From Paenibacillus donghaensis (lineage in GTDB: Bacteria; Bacillota; Bacilli; Paenibacillales; Paenibacillaceae): 64,000 nt of DNA. Shown piece by piece: positions 1-9,612 of the stretch. The position numbers were made by a program, and so were the translations under genes. The stretch is taken from positions 6,076,001 to 6,140,000 of the forward strand of contig NZ_CP021780.1 in NCBI RefSeq assembly GCF_002192415.1, written 5' to 3'. Within the stretch, counting starts at the first letter, position 1; each line of letters opens with the position of its first letter. The notes below the pieces were generated by a model that was not told where the DNA came from, did no database searches, and saw nothing but the letters and a program-made list of their open reading frames with translations.

Positions 1-1447
1 ATTCCAGCGCATACGCGAATCCTTCCCGCGAATCGCCTTTAATCCGGCAGCCCGGCGCATAAAGCACACGGTCCGGGTCCCCGCCAAGAGCGCTGCGGAT
101 CCCCTCCAGAACGGTCACAATCGCTCCCTTAGGCTGTGGTGAAGTGTAGTCGCCTAACTGATTGTAAGGATTATCTGCATTCGGTCCTATCACCGCTACG
201 CGCCCGATGTTTGGAGATAGAGGCAGCGTCGCCGCCTCATTCTTGAGCATGATGATACTCTCGCCGGCTATGCGGCGGGCGAGCTTGCGGTGCTCCGCTG
301 ATCCGATCAGCTGTTCAGCCCGGTCCGGGTCAGCAAAGGGACGGTCGAACAGGCCCAGTGTAAACTTCATTTCCAGAATGCGGGACACGCCGCGGTCCAG
401 ATCAGACTCGTGCAGCCGTCCGGCGGCGATAGCCGCCCCGAGATGCTGCTCCAGCATCTCGCCCGACATTTCCATATCGATTCCGGCCAGCAGCGCCTGC
501 GCCACTGCCGCTTCCCCGCTGTCAGCAGTGTTATGGCCATTCGTCAGCATCCCGAGCGCACCGCAGTCCGTGATGACAAATCCGTCGAAGCCCCACTGCT
601 CCCTAAGCACATTCTGCAGCAAATAATGGCTGGTGGTACAAGGAACACCATCAATTTCGTTATAGGCGGTCATTAAAGAGCGGGCTCCGGCCTCTACAGC
701 CTTGCGGAACGGAAGCAGGTCAACCTCATGCAGCTCGCGCAGACCCATGTGTACCGGCGCAGAATTCCGTCCTCCTTCCGAACTGCCATAGGCCGCGAAA
801 TGCTTCAGGGTAGCCAGAACGGCATCCTCGGCATCCAGACGCTCTCCTTGCAAGCCTTTGACAGCCTCCACACCCATAGCCGCTATAAGAAACGGATCTT
901 CGCCAAAAGTCTCCTCCGTCCGCCCCCACCGGGGGTCACGCACCACATCCAGCACCGGCGAGTAGGTCGCCGCTCCGCCCTGACTGCGGGTCTCCACAGC
1001 TACGGCACGGCACATCTCACGATATAAATCAGGATTCCACATACTGCCCAGGGCCAGCGGCACCGGAAATACGGTCGCTCCAATCGCCATATGCCCATGC
1101 GAGCATTCTTCTCCGAACAGGATCGGAATGCCCAGGCGGCTCTCCTTCATGGCGTATGCCTGAATTTCGTTGACCGCCTCCGCTCCTTCTCTGGGCGAGA
1201 GCCCGCTCTCCAGGGTAACACCTGTCCACGGATCGGCCCGGAGGGTTCCGTACAAGGAACCCACACCGCCGCGGGCAACCTGGCGTTTGAACGACTCCGT
1301 CATAAGAGTTGTCCCATCCGGCTGCTTCTCGTAACACTGCCATCCGAAGGGCTGGACCATCTGTCCAATCTTCTCTGTAAGGGTCATACGCTGCAGCAGG
1401 TCCTGAACCCGGTCTGCTACAGGAAATGTCTTATCCTTATATTTCAT
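1..1447 (-). CDS. Glycoside hydrolase family 3 enzyme, C-terminal part cut by window edge
   Basis: The reading frame opens at ATG 1447 and stays open to the left edge, so about 482 N-terminal residues are visible and the C-terminal part is missing. The order of motifs is that of GH3 beta-glucosidases and beta-xylosidases: an early LTEKIGQM segment, the KHF motif (LATLKHFAAYG), and GFVITDCGALGM, whose Asp at about residue 294 should be the catalytic nucleophile. The second alpha/beta domain begins near IIMLKNEAATLPL. No signal peptide is seen, so the enzyme is probably intracellular and cleaves imported oligosaccharides. It lies 41 bp downstream of the binding-protein gene on the same strand and looks like the last visible gene of the operon starting near 5020. 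The exact sugar specificity cannot be read from the sequence. Confidence 0.9.
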   Translation of the reverse strand, partial: MKYKDKTFPVADRVQDLLQRMTLTEKIGQMVQPFGWQCYEKQPDGTTLMTESFKRQVARGGVGSLYGTLRADPWTGVTLESGLSPREGAEAVNEIQAYAMKESRLGIPILFGEECSHGHMAIGATVFPVPLALGSMWNPDLYREMCRAVAVETRSQGGAATYSPVLDVVRDPRWGRTEETFGEDPFLIAAMGVEAVKGLQGERLDAEDAVLATLKHFAAYGSSEGGRNSAPVHMGLRELHEVDLLPFRKAVEAGARSLMTAYNEIDGVPCTTSHYLLQNVLREQWGFDGFVITDCGALGMLTNGHNTADSGEAAVAQALLAGIDMEMSGEMLEQHLGAAIAAGRLHESDLDRGVSRILEMKFTLGLFDRPFADPDRAEQLIGSAEHRKLARRIAGESIIMLKNEAATLPLSPNIGRVAVIGPNADNPYNQLGDYTSPQPKGAIVTVLEGIRSALGGDPDRVLYAPGCRIKGDSREGFAYALE

Positions 1448-1488
1448 TTAGGGCCGCACCTTTCTGCATGAAAGAGTTCTATTCTCGA

Positions 1489-3102
1489 TTAGTTGGATTT
1501 CCAGCGGTCATAAGCGGCCTGATTAATTTCAGCTACCCGTTCACCGCCCATTTTCTTCACCGTATCCAAGTATTTATCCCAATTGCCGAACGGCTCGGCG
1601 CCAGTGATGAACTTGGCTTCCATCTGCTTCACATAGGTGCTCAGATCCGAGTTGAGACTGCTGATTTCAGTCTGTTCTTCCACAGTCAGGAACAAGGCAG
1701 GGAACGGAATACGCGCTCCTTTATCGAGCAGCTTCATCTTTGTCTCTTGCTCCACCCACAGGTCGAAATCCGTCTTCAGCCCTTTGTTAATGTCATCCAT
1801 GGACAGTGTAGGAGCCGGAATACCGTAGTTAGGGGTCAATGTAGCCCGGTAGTCTTCCATTTCTTTGCCGTCAGGTACAGGCAGGTACTGCTTGACTCTT
1901 CCTTCCTTATCGGTATATTCCCAGAGCGTGCCTTCCGGTCCTTTATTGAAGAACAGGGCACCCTCGTAAGAGTATAAATAGTCCACCCAACGCATGGAGG
2001 CTTCCGGCTGCGGATTGCTCTCCGTGATGGCAAAGGCTCCTGTTGTAATTCCCCGGTTCTTAGCTATGGCCGGTGCATCCACCGAATCGCTTTTTACAGG
2101 TGTGAACATCGGATCATTGGTGGAAGGCTCTCCGCCCTTGGTCATATAAGCATGCCAATCAGAGAATAGGGCAACCCGGTTGTTCTGCGCTTTGGCCTTC
2201 TTCTGTTCCGCCGTCTGCGAGAAGCTCTCATGGTCCAGCAGCTCCTCCGCCCACAGCCGGTTCATATAGACCAGATATTCCTTGTAACCTTCCTCAAGCG
2301 GCGTGTAGTGTACTTTATCTGCATCATCCACATAAATCTCTTCCTCATAAACGCCAAAGGCACCCAGCAGCCAGGTCCGGATATCCCGCAGATTGGCGGA
2401 GGTCACCGTGACCGAAGAGATCGGAAGTTCATCCGCCAGCCCATTGCCGTTCGGATCTTCCTCTTTGACCCGCTTCAGATAGGTGTATAGCTCCTCAGTC
2501 GTTTCGGGAAGCTTCTCAATATTCAGCGCCTTCAGGAAGTCACCGTTATACCAGAGCGGGTTGCGGTACCAGTGCTGGCTGAATTCGACAACCGGCAAAG
2601 AATAGATATGCCCGTCCGGAGCAGTGATAGATTTGCGGACATCCGGGTTCTCCTCCAGCAGCGCTTTGAAATTCGGTGCATATTCGTCAATGAGATCTTC
2701 CAGCGGAATCAGAATGCCCTGTTCCCCGTAATTCATCTGCTCCGCAGTCGTCAGACCTGCGGCATAAAAAATATCCGGGTAGTCCCCACTGGCGAACACC
2801 AGATTCTTCTTCGTCTCGAAGCTGTCTTTAGGCGCGTTCTGATATTCAAGCGTAATGCCGGTCTTCTCCTGCATCTGCTGAAGCACGGCCATGTTCTCCC
2901 AGTTCTGAATACCCACATCAGGTGCCATCATCTTCAAGGTAACCGGCTTGTCCACAATCGGAAAACCTTCCTTGCTCACCGTAACTCCCCCGGTTCCCTC
3001 TCCGCTTGTATCTGCATTATTGGAATTGCCGCAGCCTGCCAGCAAGGTCAGGCCCATAACTCCGGCCAGCATCATTTTCCACGTTTTACTTTTTGTCTGC
3101 AT
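1489..3102 (-). CDS. Extracellular sugar-binding lipoprotein of an LplA-type ABC transporter
   Basis: A 537-residue solute-binding protein. The N-terminus has a charged start, a hydrophobic stretch and the lipobox LLAGC with lipidated Cys24, followed by a Ser/Asn/Gly linker, so it is anchored on the outer face of the membrane. Length and sequence style (VTLKMMAPDVGIQNWENM, SGDYPDIFYAAGLT) match the large LplA-like family 1 binding proteins of Paenibacillus and Bacillus, which bind oligosaccharides. It follows its two permease genes (3139-5020) and precedes the GH3 gene. The nearby mannosidases make mannose-containing oligosaccharides the likely ligand, but this is inferred from context. No ATPase is encoded here; such systems usually share a common MsmX-type ATPase encoded elsewhere. 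Confidence 0.9.
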   Translation of the reverse strand: MQTKSKTWKMMLAGVMGLTLLAGCGNSNNADTSGEGTGGVTVSKEGFPIVDKPVTLKMMAPDVGIQNWENMAVLQQMQEKTGITLEYQNAPKDSFETKKNLVFASGDYPDIFYAAGLTTAEQMNYGEQGILIPLEDLIDEYAPNFKALLEENPDVRKSITAPDGHIYSLPVVEFSQHWYRNPLWYNGDFLKALNIEKLPETTEELYTYLKRVKEEDPNGNGLADELPISSVTVTSANLRDIRTWLLGAFGVYEEEIYVDDADKVHYTPLEEGYKEYLVYMNRLWAEELLDHESFSQTAEQKKAKAQNNRVALFSDWHAYMTKGGEPSTNDPMFTPVKSDSVDAPAIAKNRGITTGAFAITESNPQPEASMRWVDYLYSYEGALFFNKGPEGTLWEYTDKEGRVKQYLPVPDGKEMEDYRATLTPNYGIPAPTLSMDDINKGLKTDFDLWVEQETKMKLLDKGARIPFPALFLTVEEQTEISSLNSDLSTYVKQMEAKFITGAEPFGNWDKYLDTVKKMGGERVAEINQAAYDRWKSN

Positions 3103-3138
3103 GATGAATCCTCCCTTTCGATCGTTAAGCGAATTTGG

Positions 3139-4050
3139 TTATCCCTTTACTGATCCAATCATAACGCCTTGCACAAAGTAACGTTGCAGAAACGGATATA
3201 CAGCGATGATGGGAAGTGTGGAGACTACAATCACTCCATATTTGATCAGCGATGCTGTCTCCGCCTTGGAATTCATGGCCATAGCCACCTCACCGTTGAT
3301 CGCAGCACCTGTGGTTTCCGCCGACATCTCCTGAAGGACGAGAATCTGACGGAGAACCATCTGCAGCGGATACTTGGATTCGTCATTCAAATAGATCAAC
3401 GACGGGAAATAACTGTTCCAATGTCCTACTCCGTAGAACAGGGCCATCACGGCTACAATCGGCGCGGACAGCGGTAAAATAATGCGGATAAACAGCCTCA
3501 GATTCGTACAGCCGTCGATGTGGGCCGCTTCCTGCAATTCCTTCGGAATCGTGGACTGAAAAAAGGTGCGGGCGACGACGATATTCCATACCGATGCGGC
3601 AACGGGCAGAATCAAAGCTCCCATACTGTTGATAAGACCCAGGTTCTTGATCAGGAGATAGCTCGGCACCAGGCCGCCGCTGAAGAACATCGTGAACAGA
3701 ATGAAGCCCATGAACAACTGCCGTCCGACAAAATCCGATCTGCTGAGCGCGTAGGATGCAGGCAAGGTGACCGCCAGATTCAGAAGAGTACCTAGCGCCG
3801 TGTAGATGATGGTATTCATATAACCGTTCCATATTTTTGGATTCTCGAATACAAGCTTATAGCCGTCTAAGGTCAGATTCTTGGGGAACAGCCACATCGC
3901 TCCCGAATTGACATCCTGTGGGCTGCTGATGGATGCGCTGAGAATATAAATGAGCGGATATACGACCACAATCAGCGCCAGACACAGGTAGATATAGGTA
4001 CTTACAAGGAACCATTTGTCGCCCCGGGACTCTTTCAGGGTAGTTACCAT
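3139..4050 (-). CDS. Carbohydrate ABC transporter permease, LplC/YtcP type
   Basis: A 303-residue integral membrane protein with about six hydrophobic segments. The cytoplasmic EAA loop (EAAHIDGCTNLRLFIRIILP) that contacts the ATPase lies about two thirds along the chain. The C-terminus ends FVQGVMIGSVKG, typical of this sugar-permease subfamily. It pairs with the permease at 4067-5020, 16 bp upstream on the same strand, to form the heterodimeric membrane channel fed by the lipoprotein at 1489-3102. Expression should follow the cre-controlled promoter region upstream of 5020. Confidence 0.92.
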   Translation of the reverse strand: MVTTLKESRGDKWFLVSTYIYLCLALIVVVYPLIYILSASISSPQDVNSGAMWLFPKNLTLDGYKLVFENPKIWNGYMNTIIYTALGTLLNLAVTLPASYALSRSDFVGRQLFMGFILFTMFFSGGLVPSYLLIKNLGLINSMGALILPVAASVWNIVVARTFFQSTIPKELQEAAHIDGCTNLRLFIRIILPLSAPIVAVMALFYGVGHWNSYFPSLIYLNDESKYPLQMVLRQILVLQEMSAETTGAAINGEVAMAMNSKAETASLIKYGVIVVSTLPIIAVYPFLQRYFVQGVMIGSVKG

Positions 4051-4066
4051 AAATTATAACTCCTTT

Positions 4067-5020
4067 CTACCAAAGGCTATTCTCACTCGTGCGTTTGGCA
4101 ATCTTATTCACAGTAACCAGCAGAATGACATTCACAACCGAGTTGAACAGTCCTACAGCTGTGGAGAAACTGTATTGAGCATTCACTAGACCAGCCCGGT
4201 ATACATAGGTGGAGATTACATCAGAAGCTTCCATATTAAGTGAGTTCTGCAGCAGTAGAATTTTCTCGAAGCCGAGACCCAGAATGTTGCCCATGTTCAG
4301 AATCAGCATAATGGTAATGGTGGGTACAATCGTCGGCAGGTTGATGTGCAGCATTCGCTTAAAGCGGCTGGCACCGTCAACAATCGCAGCTTCATGCAGC
4401 TGCGGGTCAACCCCCGATAAGGCAGCCAAGTAAATGATCGTTCCCCAGCCTGTGCTTTGCCATACCCCTGACAGTACATACACCGTTTTAAACCAGGCGG
4501 GATCTGTCAGAAAAGCCGCAGGCTCCATTCCCAGCAATTCGATGAACCGCACAATCATTCCGGTCGAGGGCGACAGGAAGGTTATGATCATCCCTGCCAT
4601 GACGACTACTGAGATAAAATGCGGTGCATAGGTAACCGTCTGGACCGTTTTTTTGAACGGACCGTTCCGTACTTCATTGAAGGCAAGCGCCAGAATAATC
4701 GGCAGCGGAAACCCGATCGCGAGTTCATAGAAGCTGATGCTGAATGTATTCCACAGCAGATCCCAGAAATAATAGGAATTAAAAAAACGTTCAAAATGTT
4801 CAAAACCGACCCACGGACTGCCCGTGATTCCTTTGGAAGGAATAAAATTCTTAAAAGCAATCTGGATGCCGTACATCGGGCCGTAATGAAACACAAGGAA
4901 ATACAGTAATGCCGGAGCCATAAATAAATATAGTTCCCAGTTCTGCCAGATTCTTTTGCCAAGGGACTTGTTCTTCAAATGATTTCCGGATACCGCTGTA
5001 AGTTGTCTTTTCCCCTTCAT
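4067..5020 (-). CDS. Carbohydrate ABC transporter permease, LplB type
   Basis: A 317-residue membrane permease and the first gene of the leftward sugar-uptake operon. An in-frame start exists at 5128, but ATG 5020 is preferred because it follows a strong GAGGAGGGGAAG ribosome site; the upstream extension carries no membrane-protein character and overlaps the cre site. The protein begins MKGKRQLTAV, has about six membrane spans, and carries the EAA motif EAAIVDGASRFKRMLHINLP. It forms the heterodimer partner of the permease at 3139-4050. Ligand specificity is inferred only from the neighbouring mannosidases. Confidence 0.9.
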   Translation of the reverse strand: MKGKRQLTAVSGNHLKNKSLGKRIWQNWELYLFMAPALLYFLVFHYGPMYGIQIAFKNFIPSKGITGSPWVGFEHFERFFNSYYFWDLLWNTFSISFYELAIGFPLPIILALAFNEVRNGPFKKTVQTVTYAPHFISVVVMAGMIITFLSPSTGMIVRFIELLGMEPAAFLTDPAWFKTVYVLSGVWQSTGWGTIIYLAALSGVDPQLHEAAIVDGASRFKRMLHINLPTIVPTITIMLILNMGNILGLGFEKILLLQNSLNMEASDVISTYVYRAGLVNAQYSFSTAVGLFNSVVNVILLVTVNKIAKRTSENSLW

Positions 5021-5097
5021 TCTTCCCCTCCTCTCTATATTACGGTTAGTGGTAACATTAAGCCGTATAGCCGCTTCACATGGTCGCATGCAACTTC

Positions 5098-5111
5098 TGC
5101 TAACGCTTACA
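5098..5111 (-). promoter_or_regulatory. CcpA catabolite-responsive element (cre)
   Basis: On the minus strand the sequence TGTAAGCGTTAGCA matches every position of the Bacillus cre consensus TGWAARCGYTWNCW. It lies 78 bp upstream of the LplB-type permease start at 5020. Carbon catabolite repression of the mannoside uptake operon by CcpA-HPr(Ser-P) is the natural reading. The 356-bp divergent intergenic region (5021-5376) otherwise shows a TTGACA at 5135-5140 on the plus strand without a convincing -10, and the ribosome site AGGAGG before the GH38 gene. Confidence 0.8.
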
Positions 5112-5376
5112 TGACAAAGTGTAGACAAACGAACTTGACACCGTAAATATGTAGATTCTGCATTGTCATCTTAAGATCCGCCCAAACCGCGCTGCATCAG
5201 TCCTTAGAGCTGTCATGAACAAAAACGGCCGCCGGATGCGGCTCTGCCTGAAATGTGTGGATTATGAACCGCCCCGCAGGCTGCAAAAGTTACATATTGT
5301 GATCACCGGACAGGTATGCAAACATTTGCTACGAATGCCTGACTAAATGATTGACTGACGATTAGGAGGTTTTGTT

Positions 5377-8136
5377 ATGACCCGTACAACCGCTCACCTG
5401 ATCTCCCATACGCATTGGGACCGGGAATGGTACATGCCTTACGAACGTCATCATGTACTGCTGACCGAGTTGATGAACGAACTCCTGGAGACCCTGGAGC
5501 AGGATGAACGTTACCGTTATTTCCACCTGGATGGACAGACCATAATTATTGAAGACTATCTTCAGATCTATCCCGGGAAAAGAGAAACGCTGGAACAATT
5601 CATCCGCGAAGGACGGATTATCATCGGTCCCTGGTATGTACTGCAGGATGAGTTTCTGACCAGTTCGGAAGCCAACGTCCGCAATCTGCTGACTGGTCAC
5701 CAGGATGCGGCGAAGTATGGAGTCATCTCCAAGCTGGGGTACTTCCCCGATTCATTTGGCAACATGGGTCAAGCCCCCCAACTGCTCAGACAGGCCGATA
5801 TTGAGACTGCGGTATTCGGTCGCGGTGTGAAGCCGACGGGATTTGACAATATGGTCGGCGAGCTGAACAGTTCCAGCTATGAATCGCCTTACTCCGAAAT
5901 GTTCTGGACTTCTCCCGACGGCTCAAGCGTGCTCGGGCTGCTGTTCGCCAATTGGTACAGCAACGGCAACGAGGTGCCTGCCGGGCCGGAGGAAGCTCAG
6001 GTGTTCTGGGATAAGAAGCTGGCCGATGCCGGGAAATACGCATCTACGCCAGAGCTGCTGTTCATGAATGGGTGCGACCATCAGCCTGTGCAAAAGAATC
6101 TGGGAGACGCGTTGGACACCGCCAAGGTGCTGTACCCGGATGTGGACTTCGTACACTCCAGCTTCGAGCAGTATTTGAATGCGCTTAAGCCTTCGCTGCC
6201 TGCCGATCTCGTGACCGTAAACGGTGAGCTCCGCAGCCAGCATACCGACGGCTGGGGAACGCTGGTCAATACCGCATCTGCCCGTGTCTATCTTAAGCAG
6301 CTGAACCAGCAAGGGCAGACGCTGCTGGAGAAGGGAGCCGAACCTCTAGCCACACTGGCGCACCTGGTCAGCGGCCGGGCCTATCCCCACCCATTATTAA
6401 CCTACGCCTGGAAGACCCTGATGCAGAATCATCCGCATGACAGCATCTGCGGCTGCAGTGTGGACGAGGTCCACCGCGAAATGGTGGGACGCTTCGAGAA
6501 GAGCCGGCATGTCGCTGATGCTATCATTGAAGAGAGCCTGACGGCCATTGCCGGAGAGGTAGGTACCTCTGCGGTGGGTGCATGGGATGCATCCGCTATC
6601 CCTGTAGTCATCTTCAACACAACCGGCTGGGAACGCAGCGGCACGGTAAGCGTAGAGGTGATCGCTGCCAAGCGTTATTTCAAAGAGGGACCGAATCCGG
6701 CGGCCATTGCCGAAGCGCTGGACCAGCTGGAGCTTCATCTGGAGGGAGGCCGGCTGATGGACGAGCACGGGCAGAGCCTTGCTGCCCGTGCGGAGGATTT
6801 GGGCACTCATTTCGGATATGAGCTGCCGAAAGACCAGTTCCGCAAGCCGTACATGGCACGCAAAATCCGGCTGACCTTTGAAGCCGGACAGGTGCCGCCG
6901 CTTGGGTTTAAGACCTTCGCCTGGACCGTGTCACCCGATACGCCTGCTGAGGCTGCCGCCAGCCCGCTGACGCTGATGGAGCGGGGCATGGCCAATGACT
7001 TCCTGGCCGTTCAATTCCGGGAAGACGGCTCCTATGATGTGACAGACAAACGGACCGGCCGGATCTTTGCAGCGCAGGGCATCTACGAAGACTGCGGCGA
7101 TCTCGGCAATGAATATGTGTTCCGTCAGCCGGATCACGATATTCCGCTGACTACCCGGGGTCTTCCGGCCCGCATCTCACTTGTTGAGCATGAGCCCTTC
7201 CGCATCACTTACGAGATCGTGCATGACTGGCAGATTCCGGCTTCCGCCGATGCTTCGTTCGAGGAAGAGAAGCGCAGGATGGTTCCTTTCAGACAGCGCA
7301 AGGCATCACGCTCTGTTGATCAAGTGCCGCTGCGTATCGTAACCCGGGTCAGCCTGGAGGCTGGCGGAACAGGCATACAGATGTCTGCCACCTATCATAA
7401 TCAGGCCAAAGATCACCGGCTGCGTGTTCTCTTCCCTACCGGACTTACAGCTGCTACCCATCTGGCCGATTCCGTATTTGAAGCGGCCGAGCGTGATACT
7501 CACCCCGCTCCGGATTGGATCAATCCGAGCAATGCCCAGCATCAGCAGGCATTTGTCAGCGTATCCGACGGCAGCGCCGGTCTCACGATTGCCAACAAAG
7601 GTCTCAATGAATATGAGGTGCTGCGCGACGGGAAGAACACCATCGCCGTTACGCTGCTGCGCTCCGTATCAGAGCTGGGTGACTGGGGGGTATTCCCTAC
7701 ACCGGAGGCCCAGTGCCTGGGTCAGCACACTGTGGAGTTTGCTCTTACTCCTCATGCGGGAGAGGCCATCGAGTCGGAGGCATTTGCCTGGGCCTATCAG
7801 TATCAGGTCCCCTGGTTCGCCGTTCAGACCGGATGGCAGCAAGGTTCATTGCCAGCCACCTATCAGCCGCTGCAATGGCACGGCCGCACGCTGGCACTAT
7901 CGGCGTTCAAAATGTCCGCGGCGCATGAGGATGTAATCTTACGCTGGTACAATCTGGCGCACCAGGAGCAGGATGTTACGCTTAAGGCTAATTTCCCTGT
8001 GGATAACATATACGCGAGTGATATTCTGGAGCGGCGGAAGCACACCGAGGAGCTTGAAGAAGGAACACTTCGCCGAAATGTGGGCCAAGCCCAAATTGTC
8101 ACCTATGCGCTAAGTCCGGTTCAACACCAAAATTGA
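5377..8136 (+). CDS. GH38 alpha-mannosidase
   Basis: A 919-residue family 38 glycoside hydrolase. It opens with the zinc-site signature HTHWDREW (residues 11-18). It carries YFPDSFGNMGQAPQL, with Asp125 in the position of the catalytic nucleophile, and a later HDSICGCSVDEVHREM metal-site motif. The beta-sandwich C-terminal half is present, so the length is normal for bacterial cytoplasmic alpha-mannosidases. No signal peptide is seen. TTAGGAGG lies just upstream of ATG 5377. The enzyme is predicted to release alpha-linked mannose from imported oligosaccharides. It is followed after 24 bp by the GH125 gene, a pairing that suggests sequential trimming of N-glycan or yeast-mannan fragments brought in by the divergent ABC transporter. 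Confidence 0.95.
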   Translation: MTRTTAHLISHTHWDREWYMPYERHHVLLTELMNELLETLEQDERYRYFHLDGQTIIIEDYLQIYPGKRETLEQFIREGRIIIGPWYVLQDEFLTSSEANVRNLLTGHQDAAKYGVISKLGYFPDSFGNMGQAPQLLRQADIETAVFGRGVKPTGFDNMVGELNSSSYESPYSEMFWTSPDGSSVLGLLFANWYSNGNEVPAGPEEAQVFWDKKLADAGKYASTPELLFMNGCDHQPVQKNLGDALDTAKVLYPDVDFVHSSFEQYLNALKPSLPADLVTVNGELRSQHTDGWGTLVNTASARVYLKQLNQQGQTLLEKGAEPLATLAHLVSGRAYPHPLLTYAWKTLMQNHPHDSICGCSVDEVHREMVGRFEKSRHVADAIIEESLTAIAGEVGTSAVGAWDASAIPVVIFNTTGWERSGTVSVEVIAAKRYFKEGPNPAAIAEALDQLELHLEGGRLMDEHGQSLAARAEDLGTHFGYELPKDQFRKPYMARKIRLTFEAGQVPPLGFKTFAWTVSPDTPAEAAASPLTLMERGMANDFLAVQFREDGSYDVTDKRTGRIFAAQGIYEDCGDLGNEYVFRQPDHDIPLTTRGLPARISLVEHEPFRITYEIVHDWQIPASADASFEEEKRRMVPFRQRKASRSVDQVPLRIVTRVSLEAGGTGIQMSATYHNQAKDHRLRVLFPTGLTAATHLADSVFEAAERDTHPAPDWINPSNAQHQQAFVSVSDGSAGLTIANKGLNEYEVLRDGKNTIAVTLLRSVSELGDWGVFPTPEAQCLGQHTVEFALTPHAGEAIESEAFAWAYQYQVPWFAVQTGWQQGSLPATYQPLQWHGRTLALSAFKMSAAHEDVILRWYNLAHQEQDVTLKANFPVDNIYASDILERRKHTEELEEGTLRRNVGQAQIVTYALSPVQHQN

Positions 8137-8160
8137 GGATGACCAGGAGGAATTCGACCC

Positions 8161-9441
8161 ATGAACTTGCCAGCTTCCATTACTGAGTACCTGAACGAAG
8201 CCGACGAACAGCTCGCCCATCACCCCAAACTGCAGCAGCTGTTCCGAAACTGTTTCCCTAATACGCTGGAGACTACAACCAAGCTGCTTGATGACGGAAC
8301 CACCTTTGTGTTCACCGGCGATATCCCGGCCATGTGGCTGCGCGATTCCACCGAGCAGGTGCGCCACTACATTCCTTTTGCCAAAAAAGACCCGGAACTC
8401 CAGCGGATTCTCCGCGGCCTGATTGCCCGGCAGATGTTCTACGTGAACATTGACCCGTACACCAATGCTTTTAACGAAACAGCAAGCGACAAGCATTACC
8501 GGGACACTGATGACTGCAATCTGAATCCATGGATGTGGGAGCGCAAATATGAGCTCGACTCCCTCTGCTTCGTAGTACAGCTGGCTTATATGTATTGGAA
8601 GGAAGCGGAGCAGACCGACATTTTTGACCCTGCCTGCTACCAGGCGCTGACCTCCATCGTGGACGTGGTCGGTACCGAACAGCATCATGGCGAGCAATCA
8701 CCCTACCATTTTGTGCGCCAGACGCTGCAGGATACGGAGACCTTGCAGAACAACGGGCGCGGCATGCCCGTCAATTATACCGGCATGAGCTGGTCCGGCT
8801 TCCGTCCCAGCGATGACAGCTGTGAGTTCGGCTATAATATCCCTTCGAATATGTTCGCCGTGGTCATTCTGGGATATATCGGGGAGATCGCAAGTGAGAT
8901 CTATAAGGATGAGCGACTGGCCGCCCGGTCCGCCAAGCTGCGCAAAGAGATCGACTTCGGCATCCGGACGTACGGAATCGTGAATCATCCGAAATACGGC
9001 AGAATCTATGCTTATGAAACTGACGGCTACGGTAATTATTCACTGATGGATGATGCCGGGACGCCGGGACTGATCTCGATTCCTTATATCGGTTATGTAG
9101 GTGCGGATGATCCGATCTATCAGAATACCCGCCGGTTTGCCCTCAGCTTTGACAATCCGTTCTACTTTGAAGGACAACATGCCAAAGGGATCGGCAGTCC
9201 GCATACGCCGGGAGGTTATGTGTGGCATATGGCCTTGTCCATGCAGGCGCTGACGGCAGACAACGATGAGGAGATCAAAGAACTGATCGATATGCTTATC
9301 CGCACAGACGCTGATACCGGGTATATGCACGAAGGCTTCCATCCGGACGATCCCGCCGACTTCTCGCGCGAGTGGTTCGCCTGGTCCAACAGCCTGTTCG
9401 CTACACTGATCAGCAAGGCCATAGATAAAGGGCTGGTCTAG
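8161..9441 (+). CDS. GH125 exo-alpha-1,6-mannosidase (former DUF1237)
   Basis: A 426-residue protein of the metal-independent (alpha/alpha)6-barrel family GH125. Recognisable segments are DIPAMWLRDSTEQVRHYIP near residue 60, YVNIDPYTNAFNE, and DDCNLNPWMWERKYELDSLCF; the C-terminal part has FEGQHAKGIGSPHTPGGYVWHMAL. Characterised members remove alpha-1,6-linked mannose with inversion. An AGGAGG ribosome site precedes ATG 8161, and the gene is very probably co-transcribed with the GH38 gene 24 bp upstream. A strong terminator follows. Full length, no signal peptide, probably cytoplasmic. Confidence 0.95.
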   Translation: MNLPASITEYLNEADEQLAHHPKLQQLFRNCFPNTLETTTKLLDDGTTFVFTGDIPAMWLRDSTEQVRHYIPFAKKDPELQRILRGLIARQMFYVNIDPYTNAFNETASDKHYRDTDDCNLNPWMWERKYELDSLCFVVQLAYMYWKEAEQTDIFDPACYQALTSIVDVVGTEQHHGEQSPYHFVRQTLQDTETLQNNGRGMPVNYTGMSWSGFRPSDDSCEFGYNIPSNMFAVVILGYIGEIASEIYKDERLAARSAKLRKEIDFGIRTYGIVNHPKYGRIYAYETDGYGNYSLMDDAGTPGLISIPYIGYVGADDPIYQNTRRFALSFDNPFYFEGQHAKGIGSPHTPGGYVWHMALSMQALTADNDEEIKELIDMLIRTDADTGYMHEGFHPDDPADFSREWFAWSNSLFATLISKAIDKGLV

Positions 9442-9478
9442 ACCCTCAGTCCTGTAACCGGCATGATCAAAAAGTAAT

Positions 9479-9520
9479 GGCTGCGTCCTCCTTATTCAAG
9501 GAAGCCGCAGCCGTTTTTTT
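9479..9520 (+). terminator. Rho-independent terminator of the mannosidase operon
   Basis: GGCTGCG pairs with CGCAGCC around an inner CCTT/AAGG stem, followed by seven T residues. It lies 37 bp after the GH125 stop. Confidence 0.85.
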
Positions 9521-9612
9521 GCCAATATCCGCTTCATACGCAGACCTAGGCAGCCTCACCATATAAGTTCATTACTGGTATGAATCTCAGAAACAAAATA
9601 AATAGGGGAATT

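Noticed and set aside
2572..3153. 193-codon plus-strand frame over the sugar-binding lipoprotein gene
   Set aside because: Fully antisense to a clear lipoprotein gene, without a ribosome site or domain.
4067..5128. Longer LplB-type permease starting at 5128
   Set aside because: The extra 36 residues have no membrane character, lack a ribosome site and overlap the cre element, whereas ATG 5020 has an excellent ribosome site.
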